Under the pieces are notes generated by a model. It searched no databases. It was not told the DNA's origin and worked only from the letters and a program-made list of their open reading frames with translations. The position numbers and the translations under genes were made by a program. Positions 1 through 7,970 of a stretch of 64,000 nt of DNA are shown here, in pieces. Position 1 is the first letter of the stretch, and each line of letters begins with the position of its first letter. Source of the DNA: Paenibacillus oceani (lineage in GTDB: Bacteria > Bacillota > Bacilli > Paenibacillales > NBRC-103111); the NCBI RefSeq assembly GCF_014705615.1, contig NZ_JACXJA010000020.1:1-64000 (forward strand), read 5' to 3'.

Positions 1-200
1 TCTTCCCTCTCCTTGTCTCTTCAAGGTAAATTCCTCTTTTAATTCCAGTTTCTTTACCTTTCACTTTTTTGTACCTAAGTAGTTACCTCTTTATTGATTT
101 ATCGGAAAGTATATCGTGGGAGTGGCTCTACTTCTCGGTAAACGCCAGCTTCAAAAGACCCCGGTAAGCGTTTATCCTTGAGATCGACGGTACCGTAAAC
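1..200. other. Intergenic region before the DegT gene
   Basis: No coding region is supported here. The first ~95 bases are AT- and pyrimidine-rich compared with the surrounding DNA, and I recognise no promoter or RNA family in them. Bases 97-180 are one copy of an ~84-bp repeat whose inverted partner lies at 1645-1728. Confidence 0.5.
97..180 (+). repeat. 84-bp structured repeat, copy 1
   Basis: This stretch matches the reverse complement of 1645-1728 over most of its length. Shared blocks include AAAGTATATCGT, AGTGGCTCTA, AACGCCAG and GCGTTTATCCTTG. The second half can fold: TAAACGC pairs with GCGTTTA around a small inner hairpin. The partner copy has compensating changes (inner stem GCGTC/GACGC), which argues for a conserved RNA or DNA hairpin. 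The two copies flank the DegT gene in inverted orientation. The family is not recognised. Confidence 0.7.
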
Positions 201-1469
201 TCAGACTACGACATGCAGCGCCTTGTGCACCTTCACGACCGCTTCGATAATATCGGCTCCGTCCTGATCCGACAAGATCGGCGAGATCGGGATATACGTC
301 GTGCGCGGGATCAGATCGACGGCCCTCGGGCACATGTTTTCCGTCACGACGACCGGTTTCTTGAACGGGTAGTTGTAAGGGAAATTGTCCTTCTCCGCCG
401 ACCTTTGCTGGAATAGAGCAGGGTTCATATAGACCGGCTTGCCGCCGTATAAGGCGTGGGCCTGCACGTTCTCCGCGTTAATCGCCTGGTTGAATGCAGC
501 GGCTGCACCTGCCGCCGGGAAAATGATGCCCAGATTCGAGCCGATCGTTCCGTCCGGATCGGGACAAGCGCGGAACTTGATTCCCGGAATCTCGGAGGCG
601 AGCGCAGCGGCGATCCGGTCATGCTGCTTGCGCATATTGCCGATAATTGCCGGAAGCTTTTTCCACTGCTCGACCATGACTGCTCCGGACAGCTCGTTCA
701 TCCGGAAGTTTTGGCCGGAGAAGGCGAACTGTTCGTCCGGGGAATCGATGCCGTACCGTGCGCGGTGGCGCACAATGCCCTGGTCGTGGTAACGGATCGC
801 CCGCTCCATCAAGGTGAGGTCGTGAGTAACGACAGCGCCGCCTTCGCCGGACGTAATAATTTTGTTCATCTGAAAGCTGAACGTACCGATGTCGCCGATC
901 GTACCGGCATAACGTCCCTTATACCGGACGCCGCACGACTGTGCCATATCTTCGATAACGGCGATACCGTTCTTCTTGGCAAAGGCGACGATCGGGTCCA
1001 TATCGACCGGGTTGCCGAGAATCGGCACGACGATAACCGCTTTGACTTCTTCGTCGTACACCCGCTCCAGATCGTGCGGGTCGAGGTTCAAGCTGTCGTC
1101 GACGTCGCAATATACGGGAACCGCATTGCAGCACACGACCGCACCGGCCGTCGCCAAAAACGTATTGGCGGGGACGATGACCTTATCCCCGTAGCCGATC
1201 CCGAGCGCCTTCATCGCTACGACAAGCGCGGCGGTGCCGGAGGTTACGGCTAGCGCGTAAGGAACGTTCAGATCGCGCGTCATCGCATTTTCGAGCGATT
1301 CGACCGCGCCTTTCATATCCGCCCCGTAATAACGGAACGGCGACTGGGCATAGATTACCTCCGACGTAAAGTCGGCCTCTTCCTTCCCGTATACGACCGC
1401 TCCTGGATAGTTCGGCGGCAATGCCTTGCTGCGTACGGGAGTTCCCCCGTCTTTCGCCAACTTGCTCAT
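201..1469 (-). CDS. DegT/DnrJ/EryC1/StrS-family PLP aminotransferase
   Basis: This is a 422-aa fold-type I PLP enzyme of the sugar-aminotransferase family, which transfers an amino group to keto-sugar nucleotides or related keto sugars in cell-surface glycan or antibiotic-sugar synthesis. Visible landmarks are the cofactor-phosphate region TSGTAA near residue 77, the PLP-ring segment EDMAQSCG near 173-180, and the Schiff-base lysine K203 in SFQMNKIITSGEGG. Length is normal for the family. It starts at ATG 1469 behind AAGGTGAG. It stands alone between two inverted ~84-bp repeats, and no nucleotide-sugar genes adjoin it, so the substrate is unknown. Confidence 0.93.
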   Translation of the reverse strand: MSKLAKDGGTPVRSKALPPNYPGAVVYGKEEADFTSEVIYAQSPFRYYGADMKGAVESLENAMTRDLNVPYALAVTSGTAALVVAMKALGIGYGDKVIVPANTFLATAGAVVCCNAVPVYCDVDDSLNLDPHDLERVYDEEVKAVIVVPILGNPVDMDPIVAFAKKNGIAVIEDMAQSCGVRYKGRYAGTIGDIGTFSFQMNKIITSGEGGAVVTHDLTLMERAIRYHDQGIVRHRARYGIDSPDEQFAFSGQNFRMNELSGAVMVEQWKKLPAIIGNMRKQHDRIAAALASEIPGIKFRACPDPDGTIGSNLGIIFPAAGAAAAFNQAINAENVQAHALYGGKPVYMNPALFQQRSAEKDNFPYNYPFKKPVVVTENMCPRAVDLIPRTTYIPISPILSDQDGADIIEAVVKVHKALHVVV

Positions 1470-1644
1470 GGGCTCACCTTCGCTTCCTCGATGATAGATG
1501 ATGGCGCTCCAGCGTCTGCCGGGTTAGCGCTTGCGGATAAGTTGTATTTAACTTGTAAATATATTGTATCCGATTCTGCTGAAGGTTTCATATCTTTTAT
1601 TTGTCGTTAATTCGAAAAGGGTGGCGGGAGGATCGATCCGCCTG

Positions 1645-1728
1645 CAAGGATAAACGCCTACCCGCGTCTTTGACGCTGGCGTTCACCAGGATTTAGAGCC
1701 ACTTCTACGATATACTTTCATGATAAAT
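1645..1728 (-). repeat. 84-bp structured repeat, copy 2 (inverted)
   Basis: Inverted, imperfect partner of 97-180. Read on the minus strand it folds well: an outer stem around GAACGCC/GGCGTTT encloses a perfect GCGTC-AAA-GACGC hairpin. It lies in the 311-bp gap between lepB and the DegT gene, just beyond the lepB terminator. The rest of this gap (1470-1644) shows no gene; the minus-strand promoter for the DegT gene presumably lies there. Confidence 0.7.
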
Positions 1729-1730
1729 TA

Positions 1731-1758
1731 GAAAAACAGGCCCTCGTCAGGCCTGTTC
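1731..1758 (-). terminator. Terminator of lepB
   Basis: On the minus strand AACAGGCC and GGCCTGTT form an 8-bp stem with a short loop, followed by a T-rich tract. It sits about 22 bp beyond the lepB stop codon. Confidence 0.8.
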
Positions 1759-1780
1759 TCTAAGCGTATCGCTGCTAATC

Positions 1781-2302
1781 TTACATCACGCCGATGCGGG
1801 TGAAAGGGTAAAAGCGGAAGATCACTTCGCCGACCAGCTTGCTTTTGTCGACATACGTCTTGGGCCACAGATGGGCGTCGTAACTTTCGTTCCGGTTGTC
1901 GCCGAGGAAGAAATATTTGTTCTCGGGTACGGTGACCGGCCCGAATTTGTAAGCCATCGTCGTGTTCAAGTAAGGCTCGTCCGTCTTTTCCCCGTTCCGG
2001 TACAACACGCCGTCCTTCACTTCGATCGTATCGCCGGGCAGGCCGATCAGCCGCTTTACGTAGCGGATTTCCTCTTTCCCGTCGGCCGCGTGGTTGAACA
2101 CTACGATGTCGCCGTGCTCGAAGGCGGTAAAAGCTTTCAGCTTCTGCACGATCAGCCGGTCATTGATTTTAATGTTCGGCACCATGGAGGCGGAAGGCAC
2201 CCTCACGGCTTGGGCGATAAACGTCTGGATCAGGATGCTAAGGACAATGGCGATTGCGAGCGGTGCGCCCCATTCTTTCAGTACAGTTTTCAACTGCTTC
2301 AT
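1781..2302 (-). CDS. lepB: Signal peptidase I
   Basis: Type I signal peptidase (S26 family), which cleaves signal peptides from Sec/Tat-exported proteins on the outer membrane face. The 173-aa protein has one N-terminal transmembrane helix (about 12-32), the catalytic serine S39 in PSASMVP, the general-base lysine K83 in RYVKRLIGLPGD, and the C-terminal GDNRNESYDAHLW box. Size and single membrane anchor fit the Gram-positive SipS/SipT type. The start follows AAGGAGTC. The 3' hairpin suggests its transcription unit ends here. Confidence 0.96.
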   Translation of the reverse strand: MKQLKTVLKEWGAPLAIAIVLSILIQTFIAQAVRVPSASMVPNIKINDRLIVQKLKAFTAFEHGDIVVFNHAADGKEEIRYVKRLIGLPGDTIEVKDGVLYRNGEKTDEPYLNTTMAYKFGPVTVPENKYFFLGDNRNESYDAHLWPKTYVDKSKLVGEVIFRFYPFTRIGVM

Positions 2303-2419
2303 AATATGTAAGACTCCTTCCGTTTCTTCCGGAAATTCCTGGCCCCTAATCCGGTCTGTCTAAGGGACGGTCCGGCCGACAGTCCCCGGTTATCCCGGAC
2401 TCGTCGATCCGATCCCTGC

Positions 2420-3622
2420 TCAACCAAGCATTGCTTTCCAGGACCCGTAATGGAAGAAACAAATCCCCGACGCTCCGCCTTCTTCCGCCCTCCGGACGTA
2501 CTCGGCATAACGCTCCTTGGTAATCTCGTACTCCGGCGTCTTCAGCACGCCTGCATAGACGGGGATACGCCCGTCCGCCTTGCGGACCTGCTCCTCTACG
2601 ACCCCGGCGAAGCTGCCCGGTTCCATCCAATAATCCATCGGGCATACAAAATCGACATAACCCTTCTCCGCCCATGCCGACCATTTCTGGCCGAAGCATT
2701 CGTATTCGCTGTCCGGCGTGAGCGCTTCCCCGCGAAGCTCGTTGCCGTACGGCGCGTTGTACCATACTGCAGCGGAGAGCTGGGTATCGGCGCGATAGCT
2801 GCGGACCGCCTCGCGGATCGTGCCTACGAGATCCGTGATAATCTGCGCCCGGTATTCCGCCCATTCGGCGGAACGCTCCGTAAGCAGCCACTTGGCTTTG
2901 CCGGCCGTATCCGGAAGCTCTGCCGGAATACGGATGCCGCTATGGCTCTCGAAGCCGGCCAAGCAGCTGTCGCAGAAGCAAAAACGGTGCAACCGGGACA
3001 AAACCAGCTTGTCGCCGATAGGAGGATCGTTATAGGTTTGGCGCGCTTCTTCGACGAAATAGGTGGTCGCGACACCGCCCGTCTCCAGCCGGATCGGCTG
3101 CCCGACCTTGGGTTGTCCGATCCAGTGGCCGGCGCTTTTCGTATCAATGACCAGCTTGCTGTCATAATGGTAGTATCGGATGAAGTCGAGATGAATTCCG
3201 TTTAGTCCGGGAAACTGCCGGAGCAGGTCCACGCACGTATCGGCCACGGTCCGGATGACGGCCGGATGCCTCGGGTCGTACATGTACCCAGTGCCGTTAA
3301 CCGGCTCCTCGTAGTTGGAGATTCCGTGAGCGTCCACACAGTAACATTCCTTATTCGGGAAGGGCAGTTCATCCCGTCCGGTCACCCGCTGCTGGAGCGT
3401 GGTGATCATGCCGTGGAGTTCGATTCCGCGCTCTGCGCACGCCTCGGCGAGCAGGGCGATCCGCTCCTTGATCGATTCGGAGAAGCGGTCGGCGGCTTTT
3501 ACATATACGATCACTTTTCCAACCCGGTTGCGCTCGCACCAGTCGGTTAAGCTTGCAATTTCTTCGGCGTCTCTCGCTTCGGAGCCTAGATACAGCCATA
3601 CGGCATTATGTTGCGGGTTCAA
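2420..3622 (-). CDS. GHL10/DUF187-like TIM-barrel protein (putative glycoside hydrolase)
   Basis: About 400 aa. The strand-like segments AVWLYLG, VGKVIVYVKAA and ELHGMIT, then GIHLDFIRYYHY (typical of hydrolase-like TIM barrels of the GHL10/DUF187 group), and later DFVCPMDYW and IPVYAGV, point to a sugar-processing barrel. The substrate is unknown. No signal peptide is visible, so it is probably cytoplasmic. The frame is open to a TTG at 3667, but a -10-like TATAAT lies at 3670-3675 on this strand, so that codon would precede the transcript. TTG 3622 has GAGAGGAGA at good spacing and is preferred. Confidence 0.75.
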   Translation of the reverse strand: MNPQHNAVWLYLGSEARDAEEIASLTDWCERNRVGKVIVYVKAADRFSESIKERIALLAEACAERGIELHGMITTLQQRVTGRDELPFPNKECYCVDAHGISNYEEPVNGTGYMYDPRHPAVIRTVADTCVDLLRQFPGLNGIHLDFIRYYHYDSKLVIDTKSAGHWIGQPKVGQPIRLETGGVATTYFVEEARQTYNDPPIGDKLVLSRLHRFCFCDSCLAGFESHSGIRIPAELPDTAGKAKWLLTERSAEWAEYRAQIITDLVGTIREAVRSYRADTQLSAAVWYNAPYGNELRGEALTPDSEYECFGQKWSAWAEKGYVDFVCPMDYWMEPGSFAGVVEEQVRKADGRIPVYAGVLKTPEYEITKERYAEYVRRAEEGGASGICFFHYGSWKAMLG

Positions 3623-3900
3623 AATAGGGCTTTCTCCTCTCGTCAATCGTTCCTTTCCGGTTCCCAACCATTATACCGAACGAATCGCGCGAACGGAAAT
3701 CCCTTTTTCTTTGGTGTCCCGCATGGTACACTCGAATTCGAAGGGGATGATACCACTTCACCCGCGGATACGACGCCTCTGGTACAACTGCAGTCGGGGA
3801 CAGGACGGAAAGCTCATTTTCTTTGCGGCGGCTTGTCGCGTTACCGCGATTCGCGCTTACGCAAAACCGAGCCAGTAAGAGGTAAAAGGACGTTGAAGGA

Positions 3901-4956
3901 ATGAACGAATTCGATTTCGTGATGGAATCTACGGATATCGATCTCTTTATTGCGTCAATTGACGAACGGATGGAGCTCGTATCCGCGAATGCTAAATTCA
4001 GAACCACTTATCAGATCTATCCCGGAGAAGCTCTGCCAGAACAGTCCCAACTGCGTAAGGTAGTTGCTCATGCAATTAAGCAAAAGCAAAATATAGCCGG
4101 CGTCGTCATCGAGGAATCGGCAGGGGAACATACGATGCAGTTGATTTTGTATTGCTACAGGAGGGAGACGGACCTGGGAGACCGCTATCATGCCGCGATG
4201 TTCGACATCTCTGGTTTTTTTCATTTCTACGAAATGAAGCTAACTAATGAAAGGCGCAAGTTGATCGGAGACATGGCGGCGGGCACGGCGAACAGCATCT
4301 TGAATCCGCTCGCGGTCGTCAGGGGCAGCCTGCAGCTGATAGAGACGACGCTGAAGACGAATCTGGCCTCCGGCCATTGGTCCGATCATTTTGCTTCGCG
4401 CAGTGTGGAGCACTACATTACGCTGGCCAACGATCAGGTGAAGGAAATCGGCAACTATGTGAAACGCTGGCTGCATCTGGGCAAGCCGTTCCATCTCGAT
4501 CTGCGCCCGATGCTCGTATCCTCCTTTCTGGAAGAGTATGTCCCCTCTGTGCAAAAAGAAGCGCTGCGGCGCGGTGTCCCTTTCGTATGCGAATTCCCCT
4601 CCGTGGACGGGGAACTGCTTATCGACCCTCATTATTTGCAGGAAGTGCTGAACGAGTTCATGAAAAATTCGTTCGACGCCTCGAAGGCGGCGGAAGACGG
4701 CGGAGGCGTTCGGCTGTCGATTCACTTCTCCGACAAAACGCTTGTGTTCGCGATCCGCGATTCCGGACCCGGCATTGCCGATGATTTGCTCAAGCTGGTG
4801 AAGGTCCCGTTCTTCACGACCAAGGAAGATTCGATCGGTCTGGGCTTGAACTTCTGCGAGGTTGTGCTGCAGAAGATGGGAGGGCATTACGAGCTGTCCG
4901 GCGGCGAATCGGGGACGGAAGTGCGAATCGAGCTTCCGAAGATGCCGGCTGTCTGA
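3901..4956 (+). CDS. Sensor histidine kinase homologue lacking the H-box histidine
   Basis: The 351-aa protein has an N-terminal PAS-like region (about 1-110), a HisKA-like helical pair and a HATPase_c domain. The ATPase motifs are intact: N box around N256 (NEFMKNSFDA), G1 DSGPG near 287 and GLGLNF near 313. The H box reads AGTANSILNPLAVVRG, where active relatives read A-H-E-I-R-N-P-L, so the phospho-acceptor histidine is N131 and the next Glu is Ser. No membrane segment and no response regulator gene adjoin. It may be a pseudokinase or scaffold. ATG 3901 follows an AGGA-type site. Confidence 0.85.
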   Translation: MNEFDFVMESTDIDLFIASIDERMELVSANAKFRTTYQIYPGEALPEQSQLRKVVAHAIKQKQNIAGVVIEESAGEHTMQLILYCYRRETDLGDRYHAAMFDISGFFHFYEMKLTNERRKLIGDMAAGTANSILNPLAVVRGSLQLIETTLKTNLASGHWSDHFASRSVEHYITLANDQVKEIGNYVKRWLHLGKPFHLDLRPMLVSSFLEEYVPSVQKEALRRGVPFVCEFPSVDGELLIDPHYLQEVLNEFMKNSFDASKAAEDGGGVRLSIHFSDKTLVFAIRDSGPGIADDLLKLVKVPFFTTKEDSIGLGLNFCEVVLQKMGGHYELSGGESGTEVRIELPKMPAV

Positions 4957-5553
4957 ACGGTGCGGGCAAATGCGGATGCCTTTTGCGGCATAATCAGGAA
5001 ACGTAAGCTGGCGACCGCCGGCCGCGGTGACGAAGTCGAAGCCGAGCAGCACGAAGGCGAACAGCAGAAACGAGCCCGTCCCGGGACCGAAAAATCCGTC
5101 GTAGTATCCGATCGCCAGTGCCACAAGGCCGCCGGCGGCAATCGTCTTGACCGTTAGTTTGGGGTTGCCGGAGAGGACCGGTCCTTTTTTCTTGAACAGC
5201 GTGTAGACGGTAACCGCGATCAGCAGCACAATGACGAGCGGCTTCAGAAAGTTGGGCGGGACCAGCCGGACGGTGTACGCGCCGGCCGCCGAACCGAGCA
5301 GCGACAAGGGGAACCATTTCTTTACGAGCCGCAGGTCCATTTTGCCGGAGAGCAGAAAAGAAAGCGAGCTGGTCAGCGAGGACATCGTCCCGCCCAGCTT
5401 GTTCGTGCCGAGCGCAATGCCGGGAGGCAGGCCGGCCGCAAGCAGGGCGGGCACGGATATGAGTCCTCCCCCGCCAACGACGGAATCGATGAACGACGCG
5501 ACAAATCCGGCGGTTATGAGGAAAATGAGAATTTCAAACGAAGGCTGCTCCAT
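4957..5553 (-). pseudogene. TSUP (TauE/SafE) transporter, 3'-truncated
   Basis: The start is a typical TSUP permease: hydrophobic N-terminus, SFIDSVVGGGGLISVPALL, TNKLGGTMSSLTSSLSF, then the second-half motif GYYDGFFGPGTGSFL and GFDFVTAAG. Homologues continue with roughly 65-75 more residues of transmembrane sequence. Here homology stops after AAG and the frame runs antisense through the kinase gene to a stop at 4240 with no transporter-like sequence. Only about 60 bp separate this point from the kinase stop, so the missing 3' part is not present in another frame. A small deletion or rearrangement is likely. Confidence 0.75.
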
Positions 5554-5728
5554 CGATGTACGCTCCTATGCGGAATGTGGATTTAGGCACGAGTACGATT
5601 ATAGGGGCAGCTTCTTCGTTCGTAGGGCTGGAATGTTTTCCCTTGAACCGCTTGCCGCCGGGAGAGCTATTCCCGAAATAGAAGCAGCCTCCGCATTCGT
5701 GCGGGGGCTGCTGGCGGGTGTTATACAA

Positions 5729-6691
5729 TTATGGCAAATAGCAGCGTAAAACGGTCGCTTCGCCGTTTAGCGAATAATCGCCTAAGTCGGCGGGCAGCAG
5801 GAAGCAATTGCCGCGCTCCAGCCCGATCGAACCGCCGGACCATTCGAGCGTGCCGCTTCCGTCGCAGATGACGAGGATCGTAAAGCTGTCCGGCATCGAG
5901 GTCAGCGCCCAGCCCCCCTTCGTCACACCCTTTTCAACAGTGAAGTAAGGGGAGGAAGCCAGACGCAGCCATTCGTTAGGCCGGGACACTTCGGTTGCCA
6001 TCCGCGTCGCGCCGCTGTTGTCGTAGGCGGTAACTTCCAGCGAATCTTCGATATGCAGCTCGCGGGGCTTGCCGTCCAGTCCCGGACGGTCGTAGTCGTA
6101 CAACCGGTACGTCGTATCGGAATTTTGTTGAATTTCCGCTACCAATACGCCCGCGCACAAAGCGTGAACCGTCCCCGCCGGAATGTAGAACGAATCTCCG
6201 GCCGAAGCCTCCACTTCCTGAAGGCTGTCCATGATCCGGTTGTCTGCGATCGCCTCTGCGAACGATTCCCGGGTAGCTCCCGGCTTAAGGCCGTATATGA
6301 TTTTGGCTCCCGGCTTCGCATTGAGCACGTACCACATCTCGGTTTTGCCGAGCTCGCCCGGAGGGAGTTTGTCGTAGTCGTTGCCCGGATGCACTTGCAC
6401 CGACAAATCGTCGTTGCAGTCGAGCAGCTTGATCAGCAGCGGGAAACGGCTGTTTGCCGAATACCCCTTCGCTCCGAACACGCTGCTTCCATATTTCTCG
6501 CGAATCTCGTCCAGTCCCAGACCGGCCAGCTCGCCGTTGATTACTTTCGTCGTGCCGTTCGGATGGTCGCCGATCATCCAGCCTTCCCCGATCGGGCCTT
6601 CCGGCAGCTCCAGGCCGAACTGCTCGAGCGCCCGCCCGCCCCACACGCGCTCCTTCATTTCCGGTTTGAACTTCAGCGGATATGGTTTCAT
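5729..6691 (-). CDS. manA: Mannose-6-phosphate isomerase, class I
   Basis: Cupin-fold zinc enzyme interconverting mannose-6-phosphate and fructose-6-phosphate, linking mannose use and GDP-mannose supply to glycolysis. The 320-aa protein has the zinc-ligand motifs QVHPG, KTEMWYV and AGTVHAL in the family order, and the short bacillar length. ATG 6691 with GAGGAG eight bases upstream is preferred over the upstream in-frame codon at 6721, which has no ribosome site. It is followed at 40 bp by mnmM upstream on the same strand, so the two may be co-transcribed. Confidence 0.94.
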   Translation of the reverse strand: MKPYPLKFKPEMKERVWGGRALEQFGLELPEGPIGEGWMIGDHPNGTTKVINGELAGLGLDEIREKYGSSVFGAKGYSANSRFPLLIKLLDCNDDLSVQVHPGNDYDKLPPGELGKTEMWYVLNAKPGAKIIYGLKPGATRESFAEAIADNRIMDSLQEVEASAGDSFYIPAGTVHALCAGVLVAEIQQNSDTTYRLYDYDRPGLDGKPRELHIEDSLEVTAYDNSGATRMATEVSRPNEWLRLASSPYFTVEKGVTKGGWALTSMPDSFTILVICDGSGTLEWSGGSIGLERGNCFLLPADLGDYSLNGEATVLRCYLP

Positions 6692-6731
6692 GCTTAGTCT
6701 CCTCGCTTTCTCGATAAACAAAGATGTCTTA

Positions 6732-7319
6732 TTAACTGTACACTTTTCTTTTTTCTACCGCAATGACATAGGGCGCAATTCCGCGTTTGTTCGTAAAACG
6801 GTATATGATCGCCTGATAATCGGAGTCGGGCAGCGTCTCGGCCCACAGCTCGACCCGATCGGCTTCACCGCGACCGCCTTCATGGCCCGGGTACAGGACG
6901 ACCGTGACGATACCGCCCGGCTTCAGAAGCGATGCCGCCGCATCCAGCGCGGGAAGGGTCGATTCCGGCCGCGTAATGATCTGCGGATCTCCGCCCGGCA
7001 AATAGCCGAGGTTGAACATGACGGCGCTGATCTGCCCGTGGTGCTCCGGAGGAATCGTTTCCGTCATCTCGGCGTGGCTCCGCAGCAGCAAGTGCAATCT
7101 ATGCGGTACGCCAGGCAGCCTGCCGATTCGCTCGGAGGCGCGGTCCAGCGCCTTCTGCTGGATATCGAACGCGTACAAAGCGCCTTTCTCCCCGATGGCT
7201 TCGCATAAAAAGGCTGTGTCCGCCCCCGTGCCTACGGTGGCGTCCACAACCGTATCGCCTGGGCGAATCCGCTCCAGAACGCATTTATGGGCAAAGCTTA
7301 ATACCGATAAAAATCCCAT
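6732..7319 (-). CDS. mnmM: tRNA 5-aminomethyl-2-thiouridine methyltransferase (YtqB/MnmM family)
   Basis: A 195-aa class I SAM-dependent methyltransferase of the YtqB/MraW-like family. In Bacillus, YtqB (MnmM) methylates nm5s2U to mnm5s2U at the tRNA wobble position. The SAM site is DATVGTGADT near residue 26, and the family motif FNLGYLPGGD follows near 100. GGAGG stands seven bases before the start. In Bacillus ytqB lies beside ytqA; here the ytqA homologue is 3 kb away with a dehydrogenase-AraC pair in between. Confidence 0.9.
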   Translation of the reverse strand: MGFLSVLSFAHKCVLERIRPGDTVVDATVGTGADTAFLCEAIGEKGALYAFDIQQKALDRASERIGRLPGVPHRLHLLLRSHAEMTETIPPEHHGQISAVMFNLGYLPGGDPQIITRPESTLPALDAAASLLKPGGIVTVVLYPGHEGGRGEADRVELWAETLPDSDYQAIIYRFTNKRGIAPYVIAVEKRKVYS

Positions 7320-7586
7320 GACGAGCCTCCGGTCTTAGGTGGATTTCCAGCGAAAGATACCATATTCGATGCCGGAACACAAGGGGGAGAGTGGCTTGGG
7401 GACAGAGCCGCCGAGGGCCGTTTCGTTTGAAACCGGCGATGGGCTGAGAGCAGAAAAGGGCCGCCGAGCGGCCGCCGTTATTTATCAGGACAACTTAAAG
7501 TAATGAAAGTTTAACTGTACTAAGGTGTTAAGGTGCTCAAACGGCAATGGCATGGGCGAGAGGGCAGCCAATGGTAATAAGCAATG

Positions 7587-7782
7587 GTAATAAGAGTGGT
7601 TTGTACTCTCTATTTTACCCGAAAACCTCCTTGGACACGGAATAAGAGCGGTTTGAAGCTCTTAATATCCGCGAAAAGGGAGGGGGCCCCACCGGTTGGT
7701 TGAAATAAGGGGTGCAAACCGCTTCTATTTGCCTCCATCATCCCCGTATGCCGAAAATAAAGGGTGCAAAAGACTCTTATTC
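7587..7782 (+). repeat. Four-palindrome intergenic element, copy 1
   Basis: Four imperfect palindromic units (about 7588-7613, 7640-7667, 7703-7731, 7755-7782). Units one and two read AATAAGAG(C/T)GGTTTG..., while units three and four are in the opposite sense (AATAAGGGGTGCAAACC...). The spacer GGTTGGTTGAAATAAGG and the GCCGAAAATAAAGGG context also recur in the copy at 43996-44190, so the whole ~195 bp is one element. Confidence 0.8.
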
Positions 7783-7863
7783 TGTCCGTTCGCCCTTATT
7801 ACGCATTTCGTTTCAGCGTTTTGTGATTAGTTTGGGCCCCGCTCGAACCGCCGATTTCCTTGA

Positions 7864-7912
7864 GAAAAAGGACCTCAACCTCCACTTACCGTGGGAGTTG
7901 AGGTCCTTTCGC
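7864..7912 (-). terminator. Terminator of the Gfo/Idh gene
   Basis: AAAGGACCTCAAC and GTTGAGGTCCTTT form a 13-bp stem with an inner CTCC/GGAG extension. On the minus strand it is followed by a run of Ts. It lies about 60 bp beyond the dehydrogenase stop codon. Confidence 0.85.
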
Positions 7913-7970
7913 TTGGAAAATGGGATGTGGCCATGTCATGCGGGAGCTTTTGGGACACCCCATTTGATCT

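Larger units (their letters stand above)
7320..7970. other. 650-bp intergenic region, repeat-rich
   Basis: No coding region is supported. It holds the mnmM upstream region, a GC-rich hairpin at about 7457-7477 (GGCCGC/GCGGCC), the four-palindrome element at 7587-7782 and the terminator of the dehydrogenase gene at 7864-7912. ORFs crossing it follow the repeats and show no protein family features. Confidence 0.6.

Noticed and set aside
4240-4956. Continuation of the TSUP frame antisense to the kinase gene (part of a 437-codon frame)
   Set aside because: The sequence has no transporter-like hydrophobicity and mirrors the real kinase coding strand. I treat only the 4957-5553 part as transporter.
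7704-7782. CRISPR array suspected from the regular AATAAG units
   Set aside because: Units alternate in sense, spacers are themselves conserved between copies, and no cas genes are near.
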